The notes beneath the pieces are model-generated. The model was not told the DNA's origin, searched no databases, and saw nothing but the letters and a program-made list of their open reading frames with translations. A stretch of DNA of 64,000 nucleotides from Ligustrum vulgare (taxonomy: Eukaryota > Streptophyta > Magnoliopsida > Lamiales > Oleaceae): NCBI GenBank assembly GCA_963555705.1, contig OY743168.1:95644925-95708924 (forward strand), read 5' to 3'. Positions 10,874 to 21,134 of the stretch are shown here, piece by piece (the stretch's first letter is position 1; each line of letters begins with the position of its first letter). Both the position numbers and the translations under genes were made by a program.

Positions 10874-11092
10874 ATGCCTGGATATTCTATTGAAAGATTA
10901 GACAATTTGTTAGAAAAAATAATGGAAAAAATAGATAACATTATATCTCATTTAATAGATATGGATGAATCATGTGAACAATATTATATACTTTCAGAAA
11001 ATCATAATCAATACATTATAGATTATTCTGACATATTAGAGATTAAAATAGATTTAGAAAATAAAATAACGACAAATACAGTCCAAATCTAA
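10874..11092 (+). CDS. Viral small ORF, first of a duplicated pair
   Basis: 72 codons from MPGYSIERLDNLLEKIMEK. Strongly helical, acidic, likely coiled-coil. ATG 10874 is chosen because the neighbouring ORF begins with the same motif; an in-frame ATG at 10826 extends it upstream. The stop TAA at 11090-11092 overlaps the next ATG (TAATG). It is similar along its length to the following ORF, so the two look like a tandem duplication within the viral genome. Function unknown; virion-associated protein is only one possibility. Confidence 0.5.
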   Translation: MPGYSIERLDNLLEKIMEKIDNIISHLIDMDESCEQYYILSENHNQYIIDYSDILEIKIDLENKITTNTVQI

Positions 11093-11313
11093 TGCCATGA
11101 TATACAATAGAAGGACTATATAACCTTTTAGAAAAATTGAAAGATAAAATGGAAGACATTAAACATCAAATGGAAAATGAAAACATATCTTCTGAAGAAT
11201 ATAATAAACTCTTAGAAAAATACGAATAATATATTGCAGATTATTGTATTTTACTAGATCAAAGAATGAACTTATACCAGAGAATTTTGTATAATAATTT
11301 ACCAACCCGATAA
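11092..11313 (+). pseudogene. Viral small ORF, second of the duplicated pair
   Basis: Begins MP, then TGA (11098-11100) where the paralogue has Gly, then YTIEGLYNLLEKLKDKM, and later YIADYCILLDQRM aligned with YIIDYSDILEIKI of the preceding ORF. A second stop lies at 11227-11229. It ends TAA at 11311-11313. Confidence 0.5.
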
Positions 11314-11316
11314 TCT

Positions 11317-11727
11317 ATGGATACTTCACAAGCATCAACTTCTAATAACTGTGATAATAAACTATATTTAGATAATAAGGAAATTTCATTCTTATTAGCT
11401 ATTGCTGGAAAATCTAAAAATATACATTCTGTTCAACAATCTAAATTAAAAGAAATATATGAAGATATTGACTATACTATCTTAAATAGAATATAATTTA
11501 ATTATGTTGAAACAGCAAAAAATATAAATACGGTTTATAAAATTATAGAATAATACGAGGATATAGAAGATGAAGTTTCAGATGGAATAACATTAGGATA
11601 TATAAAAAAGAAAGAACATCCTAAATCTTTTGAGAAATTATCACAATATAGAGTATTTTTAGAAGAATTTAAAAGATTAAAGAATATGAATATAATAGAA
11701 AATATTGAATTAAATCAACATGACTAA
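11317..11727 (+). pseudogene. Viral ORF, unknown, two internal stops
   Basis: About 136 codons from MDTSQASTSNNCDNK. The N-terminus is polar; a helical part (NKEISFLLAIAGKSKNIHSV) follows. TAA stops at 11494-11496 and 11551-11553 interrupt an otherwise continuous phase. It ends at 11725-11727, overlapping the next ATG at 11720. Confidence 0.45.
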
Positions 11728-11902
11728 TTCAAGGATATATCTTGCAAATAAAATAATGCAATTCATTAAGGATAATAAAGACATTTTACAAAAGAAGGGC
11801 ATTTTGAGAAACTTCACATTTGAAAAGGCTATTCCAACAAATCTCCCCTGAACGGAGCTGGTGCTCACACCAACTACAAGTAATATTTTAGAAGATTCAA
11901 AT
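11720..11902 (+). pseudogene. Last viral ORF, truncated by an LTR insertion
   Basis: Starts MTNSRIYLANKIMQFIKD in an ATG overlapping the preceding stop. TGA at 11849-11851 falls between NLP and TELVL. The phase then stays open until the LTR junction at 11903, so the true C-terminus is missing. The viral genome therefore extended beyond what is present here. Confidence 0.45.
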
Positions 11903-12083
11903 TGTAGCAATCGAGAATTTTAGAATAATATAAAATGGTTTTTCTCTAAAAATGTGTCGTTAATTTTAACCCCAATTATTTTTTTTAAAAAATGAAAGCG
12001 TGTTCGTCTAACCATTGTAAAATAAATTTAAATCTATTCAAATCGAGTCTAATCTCAAATACTTTAAAGTATCAAACTCCTTA

Positions 12084-13749
12084 GGGAAAATTACACACAG
12101 GCATGCATTTTAAGCTTCCAATCCATAAATAAGATTTACATCTCATTTGTTCAAAAATCAGGTGGAATTAAAAATATTAAAAATATAAATAGATCAAATT
12201 AATTTTAACCCAACCCCTGTAAATCTACCTACATCATATCCTGATTTTTCCTTATGTAACGTCTGAACCTCTCTCTCTCGTCTCAATGGACAGTGGCAGT
12301 CGAGACGGTGCAACAAATCGGTGATAGTGTTCGTGCGAAGGTGGTCTGGTCCATGGTCGATATTACCCGCAGTAGCAGCGGAGTGGTCATGCACAGTGGC
12401 GTGACCAGGCGGTACAACGTTGAGGCCGACGTCTCAGTGCCTTGCAACGAGTAGTGGTGGATGATGTTTTTACTTCTTTTGTTTTCTATTTCTACTATTT
12501 GTGTGATTTTTTGGATGGTGGTGTGGTGTCGGACTATTGTTTGCAATAGTGTGGACTGGATGCCTATTATTGTGGTGGTGTGGTGTCGGACTGTTGGTTG
12601 CAATAGTGTGGACTGGATGCCTATTACTGCGGTGGTGGTCGGTGTGGTTGCTTTTGCGATGGCTGTGGTGTGGTTGCGCTTGCAATGGTGGCGGTGGTCG
12701 TTGTGGTGGTGAGCCGTGCTTATGGTTTGTATGCGGCGATGGCAGTGGTCGTTGTTGGTTTTGGTGGTGTTTGCGATTTTGTGGTGGTGGTGTTGAAATG
12801 TGAGCAGATGGTTGTGGTGGTGACAGTGGTAAGGTGGAGTTCAGCCGGATTTGGTAGGATGGCCGTGGTGTTGTGTAGTGATCGGTGGTGGAGGTAGCGG
12901 CAAAAGATTGTGGCGGTGGTTTTTGCTCTAGTTAGTAATGGTGTTGGCAGCGGTGGTCGGTGTTAGCAGTGGTCAATGTGGCAGTGTTGGCGGTCGGTGG
13001 TGATGTTGATGCAGATGATGATGTGTGACCAATATTACGTAATTTGTGACTAGTAAATAGTACGTGACCTAAATTTTTTGATAATTTGTGACCTTTAATT
13101 GAATTATTGTGATCTAATAATTTGATAATTGTGACCCAAAAATAAGTTGTGACCAATTAATTGTCCTGGCCTTAATTTGTGACCTATAAAACTTGTGGTT
13201 TGTGATCGAGAAATAAATTGTGACCAACTAAATCGATAATTTGTAACAAAAAAATGAGTCGACCAAATAATTTTATAAATTGTGGCCTATAAAATTTATG
13301 ATTTGTGACCAGAAAAACTAGTGATTTGTGAAAATTGTGACTTCAAAATTTTTTGATTTGTATTCGAGAAAAAATTGTGACCAATGAAATTTGTGATTTG
13401 TGACCGATAAAAAAATTATGGCTCATAATTTGTTAAATTGTGACCAATTGACTCAAGATTTGCGACCAAAAAAAAAATCGTGACATACGAAATTTGAAAT
13501 TTGTGATTGAGAAATAAATTGTGACCTAAAAAATTGTGACTGTGACCATAAACTTATAATCTGATTTGTGACTTGTGAACTAAAAAATTGTGACTTGTGA
13601 CCATAATAAGCTGCGACCTAAAATATTGTGACTTGTGACCATAAACAATAAAATAATTAATTAATTATGACCTGATTTTTGAAATAAAACCTTAAATTTC
13701 TTAATTTTGAAAATGTGTACTTTAAAAACCTTAGTTATGTATTCTTCCC
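12084..13749. mobile_element. MULE-type non-autonomous element with TTGTGACC array
   Basis: Long imperfect terminal inverted repeats of about 80 bp: the left begins GGGAAAATTACACACAGG and ends TTCAAAAATCAGGT; the right, reverse-complemented, begins GGGAAGAATACATAACTAAGG and ends TTTCAAAAATCAGGT. A 9-bp target duplication flanks it, AACTCCTTA (12075-12083) and AATTCCTTA (13750-13758), 8 of 9 identical. The empty-site sequence is visible in the homologous LTR near 54140. Nine-bp duplications and long repeats are Mutator-like hallmarks. The interior is a G/T-rich GGTGGTGG block (12340-12990) and then the repeat array. Long frames in the GGTGG block are low-complexity artefacts. A second family member lies at 21135. 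Confidence 0.8.
13020..13660 (+). repeat. Degenerate TTGTGACC repeats
   Basis: Roughly every 20-35 bases the phrase TTGTGACC or TTTGTGACC recurs, separated by AT-rich filler such as AAAATTTG and AATAATTTGATAA. No fixed period is visible, so this looks like an old, eroded tandem array. It is internal to the MULE-type element. Confidence 0.8.
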
Positions 13750-13904
13750 AATTCCTTATCATTTTTAAATCCAAATTGTAATAACGGGCGTTTGTACAAA
13801 TACCCAACTTTTAGTATTATAATTGAAACTTACTTCATTTTAAACAATAATTGAAAAATACTTCAATTTTTTATTTTTTTTGAAAAATACCGTTTTATCA
13901 CAAG

Positions 13905-14085
13905 TTTCATACTGTGATACTTTAAAAGTATCTTATGATACTTTTAAAGTATCATAACATGATACTTGTGAACTTTCAAATATTTAGTATCATAACATGA
14001 AACTTTTTCAAATCTCTATGATACTTTGGGTGAAATTTTGGTATCACATCATGATATTTTACGAAATTTTTATGATACTTTGTCT
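13905..14085. repeat. ATGATACTTT palindromic repeat cluster
   Basis: ATGATACTTT and its complement AAAGTATCAT recur with short spacing; 13916-13953 folds as GATACTTTAAAAGTATC followed by GATACTTTTAAAGTATC. It could be part of a decayed MITE. No boundaries found. Confidence 0.5.
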
Positions 14086-15608
14086 CAATCATCACAACAT
14101 TAAGCACTTTTCATGCACCAGTATAATATTTTCAGGTATAATCCACCACCACCACCATAATAGCCAAACACCAATCAACTAGCATTTTCGATTGGCAACC
14201 CCTCACATGTACCCTGGTACTTACTATTGATCATTGCGGTCTAAAGTTCACTTTACTGGCTAACAGAGGAAATTAGACAAAAAGGAAAGAAGAACGGGGG
14301 AAAGGGGTCGTCTTCATCTGGCTGCCAAAAAGACACAGAAAAGGAAGCTCAGTTTTTTCTCTTTTTCCATCCAGATTCTCATTCTAGGTGAGCACAAAAT
14401 CCATTTTTTGATTTCAAGATCTACCATCTTCACTTGCTACGTCGAATCTTGGACAAAATCCAATCTTGACCTTTTCTTCACTTTTCCCCTAATCACAGTC
14501 ATCGGAAATATCCCAACATATATAGAGTGTGATTTTGCTGTTGTGCTATGGGTTCCGAGTCCGATTGCCGTAGTGAAGGGGTGATCCTTGAGGTGATTTA
14601 TGCTAATCTTGGTTGTATCCCCAAGTTAATCAAACAGGGCGGAGTTAGCGGTGGTTGATGTAGTTGGTGGTGTTGGTGGTTGATGAGGGCAGTGGGTGAT
14701 GGTAGGCAATCGAAATATGTCGGGGAAGAAGGTGGAGCCAGGAGAGAGTTGACGTATCTTGTTTTTCAATTTTTTTGGTAACACGGTTATTTTTGCAATA
14801 TGTCCTAAAAAAATAGTATATGCTGCAATTATCCCTTGTAATAATTTTGAGTCCAATATTCTATTATTTTGGGTTCAAAATTATGTTAGTCCAAATCTTG
14901 ATTATTTTAAGTCCAATTAGGAAATTCTTGCAACCCAAAATCTTGGCCCATTTACCATCTAGAAAATTATGCCCTAAACAATTATTACTGTTCAAATCAC
15001 TCAATCCTCAGTCCTCCTAAATTATCCACGCAGCCAAGCAATTTCCTGGTATGAATCTTCCCTTCACCATCACCAATTGCAAACACACACAAAATCTGCA
15101 AGCAGGTTCACGTACTCAGCACCACCCATCCCATAGTCCAACCAAACGAGCCACCACAACAATCCACCACCTACTGCTTGTTTAAACCGTGAGCAACCAC
15201 TGGCCAAACACTCAAGAAAAATCCAAGAAGAGCAAGCCCATTGCTCCCAATCGATCACCCTCAATCCAAATCCGTTCCGAAAATTTTCGGATTGGGACGG
15301 ATCACATAATTTTCGATCCATCGATTCACGGATATGGATTTTTTCGGATCGGATCAGCGGGTCGACAGGACAGATCGAATTTTTTTGCCATCACTACGAT
15401 GTATGGACGGTTGTAACAGATTCCGTTCTTGTAATTTAAATCAATCAAGTCCTGGATTGATATCGAAACTTAAGAATCTTTGTTAATTGCTTGAGATGTA
15501 CGGAATCTCTCTATTTTTTTTCCAGCTATTTTACAAGAAATCCACTCTACTTTCCTACCAAGCGGCTATAGTAGTTCAATATATTGGGAGAGAGGGGTAA
15601 AATGATTA
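14086..15608. other. No gene recognised
   Basis: Contains another short GGTGGTTGATG-rich patch (14636-14700) similar in composition to the MULE interiors, and ordinary spacer. Frames at 14820-15020, 15070-15321 and 15189-15416 have no recognisable domain. A (TG)n run sits at about 15609-15626. Confidence 0.4.
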
Positions 15609-16705
15609 TGTGTGTGTGTGTGTGTATCACAATATATAATTTTATAAGGACCTTTTGTCTTGATGTAGTCAACTTATAATCCAATAAAGAGAGTTAACAT
15701 ACGCTGCGCTATGTGGTTCACTTGCTTTCCAATTTTTTTTCCTGACAAAGTTGATTATCTAATTCAGCTATTTTAAAAGTTGTATTATTCTACATTCTTG
15801 AAAAATAGTCGGTGGAAAGACTTGAATAGATTCGTTGACAACTGAATTAACCACTTTAAGCTACATAATATATCAAGAATTCAAGATAGACTTGTAAGTG
15901 CGATTTTTAGTCTCATGATTGAGATGATGAGTGAGTGATTTCTTGGTTGGCTTTCTTTCGTTCTCGTTGCACTCGATGCTTCCCATGCAAAAAATTGTTA
16001 CACAAGTTTCAATTCTGGGTAAAATAATTATTCATTTTTCATTTATGTTTTTCCAATGTGTTGGGTGTTGGCTTCAGTGACCTAAAACTGTGTTTGAGCA
16101 CTAATTTAGAGCACAAAATAGAAATTCAAGCATGACAATTAACAAAATTTCAGTCTTTCGATACAATTTTTAGTAAGTACGTAAAATTGATAAAAATATA
16201 TATGTAAAAAAATAAATAAATTTATCAAAACTGGGAACATGGGCAATTAAACATGCTACTAATATAGAAGTTTGAAAACTTGAGCCAAAATCATTTTTTA
16301 AAATTGTTTTTTCTTGTACTTATTTTCAATCATACATTCACATAATAAAATATTTGCACATAAATTTTAAAAAATTTCCTACTTTTTAGCTACAAATTCT
16401 TTAAAAAAATCACTATTTAAAATATCAATTTATCTTCAAAATGGTTATCAAACAAAATATGCAAAAAATGAGTGATGCTAGAAGTGAAAATGCCATAAAA
16501 TGTGGAATACACTATTCAAGTAATAGGCCAACAAATGTTACGAGTAATGTTGTGTATAAAGATGTTTTCAAAAATTGTAAGTATTTTGGCAACAAAATTT
16601 TTATTATTATTTAAATTGACATTCGCCATTGCTTGTTGTTATTTTTTATTGATTTTTTTCTCATTATTCTGTGTCATTATATTATATTTTGTCAATGAAC
16701 TATGT

Positions 16706-16732
16706 CCGTGCATCGCACGGGTGTGAAACTAA
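16706..16732 (+). mobile_element. Helitron 3' terminus
   Basis: CCGTGCATCGCACGG (16706-16720) is a near-perfect hairpin; eight bases later comes CTAA (16729-16732) followed by T. A subterminal GC-rich hairpin and a CTRR end inserted before T are the Helitron 3' signature. The 5' TC end is not identified; 15600-16700 may be element interior but has no helicase sequence. Confidence 0.6.
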
Positions 16733-18101
16733 TTTAGGAATAATAATGCTAGGCTAAATGGGATTTATTGAAACAATTATACTATTTTGCATTCACACCC
16801 CTTCAAACTACGGTAAACCTGCATTTAGGCCCTATGGAAAGAGGTAGGACTAGTAAGAAATTTTACCTCATCTGATTTGGCTAAAAATCAGATTCTTAGT
16901 AATAAAAATTGATAAAACTTCGAATTGAAAATTGATAAAAGTTATAGGTTCATAATATATGTGGTTGAAAATGAGTTTAAGTAAAAAATATTTCAAAAAT
17001 TGAAGATCCAACATGAATTCCATTGGAAAGCACATTATTGGACAATTTAGCAGCCTCATTAGACAACATTCACACTCGAGCACGATGTGACATTTGTATA
17101 TCGTGTGTCCCTCGTGTCTTGACACCCTGGATCAACGATTAATTTTAGTGATTTTATTTTAATAATTATAACGACAATTACAAAAATTAGGTCCTATATA
17201 TTTGCTATATAACAAGTCTACCTATAGTCTATTTCCTTATCATTAGAGAGTTGTCTTTAATCTTTCAAATTTGTAGCATGTTGATCTCTTGTGGACAATT
17301 TGTATCCATTCGGACCATTCGACCATCTAAATATCTTTGCTTTCATTCGAAATGAAAAAAAAAAAAAAAATTTATCCCTTGTCCTCAAATATATTATATA
17401 TTTCTTTGGAGAATGAAAATAAAATTTAAATGCCACCACATCGTACCTTAAGTGTCACTCAAATTCTTTTCGATTCATTCTTAACTTTGAAGTTAGCTTG
17501 GTGCACGTGCTTAATTATGCAAGACCTTAGCAATTAATTAGTACAAATATTTCTTATTGAAAAAAGGGGTTAAAAAAAGAAAGAATGTTCTATTAAATAG
17601 TTATAAACTTAAAAAAAACACGTGACCACAATTTTGACACGCACATAATTTTAATAAATAGAATTATATCGAGATTTGATGTACTCTAATACCATTTTCT
17701 TTTACAATTCACAATTAAATTGTTGAAAACGTTAAAAATCTAAATTTATAAATGTTGCGAGTCTCTCATGGATAGAATATAAACTCAAATATGTTAATAA
17801 ATTTGTTGTCTATTAGCATTGACGATGGAGGAGGAAAAAAAAATCACATTACAACGGCCGACCGGTTCGAGCCAACAGTTCGGACACCATCCGGGAAGCG
17901 CAAAGTATACCTTATATTCGTGTCAGCTTGGCAGTGGTGGTGCATGCAAATGCACCGTCAGTCAAAACGTATAGAAAAATATACCATTTCTTCTCCACTA
18001 CCGAAAAGTACACATTTATCTCACATTTTAGCTCTCGCCAAACTTGTACCAAATAGGGATTTTATTGTCATTTCACGGGGTAGATCTTGGATCCCAACGA
18101 C
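16733..18101. other. No gene recognised; UGD upstream region
   Basis: AT-rich spacer. The 17791-18108 frame lacks any domain and ends at the UGD TATA box, so it is probably chance. 17860-18100 is presumably UGD promoter DNA. Confidence 0.4.
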
Positions 18102-18109
18102 TATATAAA
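18102..18109 (+). promoter_or_regulatory. UGD TATA box
   Basis: TATATAAA at the right distance before a CT-rich, C/T-start leader (TTCACTTCACAGATCGG near 18150). Transcription probably begins around 18130-18140. About 110 bp of leader then precedes a GT donor. Confidence 0.65.
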
Positions 18110-18219
18110 CAGATGCCCCCATTCTCAGCTTTAGTATACTTTAACGCATTTCACTTCACAGATCGGTTGTTCTCTCTATTTCTATAGTTTTTGGAAATCA
18201 AAAGGTGCGATCCTTAGAG

Positions 18220-18961
18220 GTAAAAAAAATCTATTATTTCGTATTGTTAATTCGGTGTTTGTGCGTGATGCAGACATTGTGAATGATTTGATTTGGTAAT
18301 GAGTTGGAGAAATTTGAATTAGTTATGTGCTTGATTATTTACGTCTGGGATCCTCGGTATATTTGATTTGATATTAGTGATTTTAGATAATTGATTTAAA
18401 TCTTTCTTTTTTTGCGTAATTGTAATTATTGTTTAATTATGTGATGGTTTAGATCTACAAGAGCTTCCTGATTTTATTGCTTATCTGATTTCCGCTGGTT
18501 AAAGTATGAGTTATGTTGCAAAGTAGTGTCTTTAGAGATCATTGCATGTAAATGCACAGTGGTCTTGTGAGATCTGCAAAAAAAATTCTAAAATTTTTAT
18601 ACTTTTTGATGAGATTTTAGAATTTTGTATGATTTTACCAGTGCCTGTTTCATTTGCACGCATCAGATCTAATTCCAAAGCGCACAAGTTTTATGTGTGG
18701 ATATTTGGGGGCTTGAGTCTTAGCATTAAAACCGAATCTTCTGTCCACAAGATTCATAGCAGATTACCTGCTTACTATTTTATTCTGATTTAAGGGAAAC
18801 AAATGGCCATTCAATTACTTCCCCCTTTTAGTAGAGTTTAACGAAATTCTCTTTCCCCACCAAAATCATACCATGATGATTCTTTAAATGTTCCCCATAT
18901 CATGAATCTTTGTGTTTGTGAAGCACTACCTGACAAATCTTCATGTGAAAACTGTTTCCAG
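18220..18961 (+). other. UGD 5'UTR intron (predicted)
   Basis: A donor CTTAGAG|GTAAAAAAAT at 18220 and an acceptor TGTTTCCAG at 18953-18961 bracket a T-rich stretch with no coding potential. An alternative acceptor is ACAG at 18971-18974. Plant UGD genes usually carry a single intron in the 5' leader, often enhancing expression, and an uninterrupted coding region; the layout agrees. The exact acceptor is uncertain. Confidence 0.65.
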
Positions 18962-18981
18962 AGTCCTGAAACAGAGGGAAA

Positions 18982-20424
18982 ATGGTGAAGATTTGCTGTA
19001 TTGGTGCTGGTTATGTTGGAGGCCCCACCATGGCAGTAATAGCACTTAAATGCCCAAAAATTGAAGTCGTCGTGGTCGATATTTCTGTTCCTCGCATCAG
19101 TGCCTGGAACAGCGATCAGCTCCCGATTTATGAGCCTGGCCTTGAGGATGTTGTGAAGCAGTGCAGGGACAAGAACCTCTTCTTCAGTACAGATGTCGAG
19201 AAACACGTCGCTGAGGCTGATATTGTCTTTGTTTCAGTTAATACTCCCACCAAGACTCGGGGTCTAGGAGCAGGTAAAGCCGCAGATTTGACGTACTGGG
19301 AAAGTGCAGCTCGCATGATTGCTGATGTGTCAAAATCTGACAAAATTGTGGTCGAGAAGTCGACTGTTCCAGTCAAAACAGCTGAGGCAATAGAGAAAAT
19401 TTTGACTCACAACAGCAACGGAATCAACTTTCAGATTCTCTCTAACCCAGAATTTCTTGCTGAGGGAACTGCAATTAAAGATCTTTTCAACCCTGACAGA
19501 GTTCTCATTGGAGGCAGGGAAACTCCGGAAGGTCTAAAGGCAGTTAAAGCACTGAAGGATGTTTACGCCCACTGGGTCCCTGAGGAACGCATACTCACCA
19601 CTAATTTATGGTCTGCAGAGCTCTCGAAGCTTGCTGCCAATGCATTCTTGGCTCAAAGAATCTCATCAGTCAATGCAATGTCTGCTCTCTGTGAAGCTAC
19701 TGGTGCTGATGTGTCACAAGTGTCATATGCTGTTGGTACGGACACGAGAATTGGTCCCAAGTTCCTTAATGCTAGTGTTGGCTTTGGTGGATCTTGCTTC
19801 CAGAAGGACATTCTGAACTTGGTTTACATTTGTGAGTGCAATGGTCTTCCTGAGGTTGCAGAATACTGGAAACAAGTAATCAAGATTAATGACTATCAGA
19901 AGAATCGTTTTGTCAACCGTGTTGTTGCCTCTATGTTCAACACAGTTGCTAACAAGAAAGTTGCCATCCTTGGATTTGCCTTCAAGAAGGATACTGGTGA
20001 TACCAGAGAGACCCCTGCTATTGATGTTTGCAAGGGACTCTTGGGGGATAAGGCCCGGTTGAGCATTTACGATCCTCAGGTTACTGAGGACCAGATCCAG
20101 AGAGACCTTACTATGAAGAAGTTTGATTGGGACCATCCCCTTCATCTTCAGCCGATGAGCCCCACCACAGTGAAGCAAGTTAGTATTGTTTGGGATGCTT
20201 ATGAGGCAACTAAGGATGCTCACGCAGTTTGTATTCTCACAGAGTGGGACGAGTTCAAGACTCTCGATTTCCAGAAAATATACAACAACATGCAGAAACC
20301 AGCCTTCATTTTTGATGGACGCAACATTATCAATCCGGCTAAGCTAAGGGAAATTGGATTTATTGTGTACTCAATTGGCAAGCCACTGGATGCTTGGCTC
20401 AAGGACATGCCTGCTGTTGCATGA
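18982..20424 (+). CDS. UGD: UDP-glucose 6-dehydrogenase
   Basis: 480 residues in one exon, the usual plant length. It oxidises UDP-glucose to UDP-glucuronate with two NAD+ in the cytosol, feeding pectin, xylan and other cell-wall sugars. The N-terminal Rossmann domain starts [20 protein letters not shown] (GAGYVG at 8-13). [12 protein letters not shown] (125-136), [14 protein letters not shown] (155-168) and the central-helix motif [16 protein letters not shown] (211-226) are present. The catalytic cysteine is Cys272 in [10 protein letters not shown]. The C-terminal UDP-binding domain includes [17 protein letters not shown], and the protein ends WLKDMPAVA. The start is fixed by the conserved MVKICCIG. 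No lesion is visible, so it is very probably functional. TATA box and 5'UTR intron lie upstream; no neighbour on either side is functionally linked. Confidence 0.98.
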   Translation: MVKICCIGAGYVGGPTMAVIALKCPKIEVVVVDISVPRISAWNSDQLPIYEPGLEDVVKQCRDKNLFFSTDVEKHVAEADIVFVSVNTPTKTRGLGAGKAADLTYWESAARMIADVSKSDKIVVEKSTVPVKTAEAIEKILTHNSNGINFQILSNPEFLAEGTAIKDLFNPDRVLIGGRETPEGLKAVKALKDVYAHWVPEERILTTNLWSAELSKLAANAFLAQRISSVNAMSALCEATGADVSQVSYAVGTDTRIGPKFLNASVGFGGSCFQKDILNLVYICECNGLPEVAEYWKQVIKINDYQKNRFVNRVVASMFNTVANKKVAILGFAFKKDTGDTRETPAIDVCKGLLGDKARLSIYDPQVTEDQIQRDLTMKKFDWDHPLHLQPMSPTTVKQVSIVWDAYEATKDAHAVCILTEWDEFKTLDFQKIYNNMQKPAFIFDGRNIINPAKLREIGFIVYSIGKPLDAWLKDMPAVA

Positions 20425-20720
20425 AAATCTCTCTTTGATTGAATGTTGTTCGGGTTAGGATCAAAGAGTATAGTTATGAGGCACATGCTGGATTTACTAT
20501 TTTTTTATCTGTTTTTGATTTTTCTTATATTCCCATTTATATTGTGAAGATCCCTGAATCTCACTATATGGTCTAAAATTTAGGAGCCTATGTTCTCTTT
20601 TCAGTTTGTCTTCTCTGAGGACAATTTTATTTTTTTGTTGGTTTATATATTGGTGAATTCTCGAAAATTACTTGTAAATGAACTCTAGTGTTCTTGAATC
20701 TAAACCCAGCTCTAGACTTT
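20425..20720 (+). other. UGD 3'UTR (predicted)
   Basis: T-rich non-coding DNA after the UGD stop, with TTTTTATTTTTTTG-like elements near 20620-20640. No canonical AATAAA was found, which is common in plants. 20721-21134 is featureless spacer. Confidence 0.5.
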
Positions 20721-21134
20721 AATATTAGGGTTGGTACCAAATTTATTCCTACCCTATTGATTCCCTGATAGCGTAATTACCAGAGAATACAAGGCGGTTC
20801 CTGGTGCGTGAATGGTTCAAAACTTCAACTGCATTTATTTATATCCAGGAAGCTATGGGCACCATAACATCTAGCCATTCGTCTATGTAACAATAGTCAG
20901 ATAAAAATAAAAATGTAACAGATAGGGATTGATTAGGAGTGGATGGCCCAACTGCCCACTTACCTCTAGGGGAGGGCCCACGGACCTCTATAGTTGGGAT
21001 GGGTCGTCTCTAATGAGATCGGAAACTCGCGAGTTTCAAATCAGTCGATTTTTTTTTCATAAATGCGATCCAATTTGAACGGTTTGTGACATTTTCAAAC
21101 AAAATTATTTCAAGCGATTTGACATTTTTTTAAG

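Larger units (their letters stand above)
3463..11902 (+). mobile_element. Endogenous caulimovirid (pararetrovirus), decayed
   Basis: About 8.4 kb, close to one caulimovirid genome, runs from the plant initiator tRNA-Met primer site (3463-3475) to an abrupt cut by an LTR at 11903. Gene order on the plus strand is two small ORFs, coat protein, movement protein with protease, protease-RT-RNase H, transactivator, promoter, leader, then several small ORFs. Coat protein before movement protein recalls cavemo- and solendoviruses, but the separate ORFs and the extra ORFs after the promoter do not fit either well. Nearly every gene carries stops or frameshifts, so this is a fossil. Linearisation next to the primer site suggests integration from a gapped circle or its cDNA (inference). 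Base composition is far more A-rich than the neighbouring host genes. Confidence 0.9.
11903..13780 (+). mobile_element. LTR fragment, split by a MULE
   Basis: TGTAGCAATCGAGAATTTTAG is the same LTR start as the complete solo LTR at 53960. Similarity (TGTGTCG, TTTAACCCC, GCGT..TCGTCTA) runs to 12083, is interrupted by the element at 12084-13749, and resumes for about 25 bp (CCTTATCATTTTTAAATCC against CCTTATTAAATTATTTTAAGTCC) before being lost. Only the 5' part of the LTR remains. It cuts the endogenous virus. Confidence 0.75.

Noticed and set aside
12461..12897. Several overlapping frames of 70-106 codons in the GGTGGTGG block
   Set aside because: Low-complexity Val/Trp/His/Thr-rich translations in every phase; no domain, and they lie inside a non-autonomous transposon.
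19128..20223. Antisense frames within UGD (up to 166 codons)
   Set aside because: Shadows of a strongly conserved coding exon.
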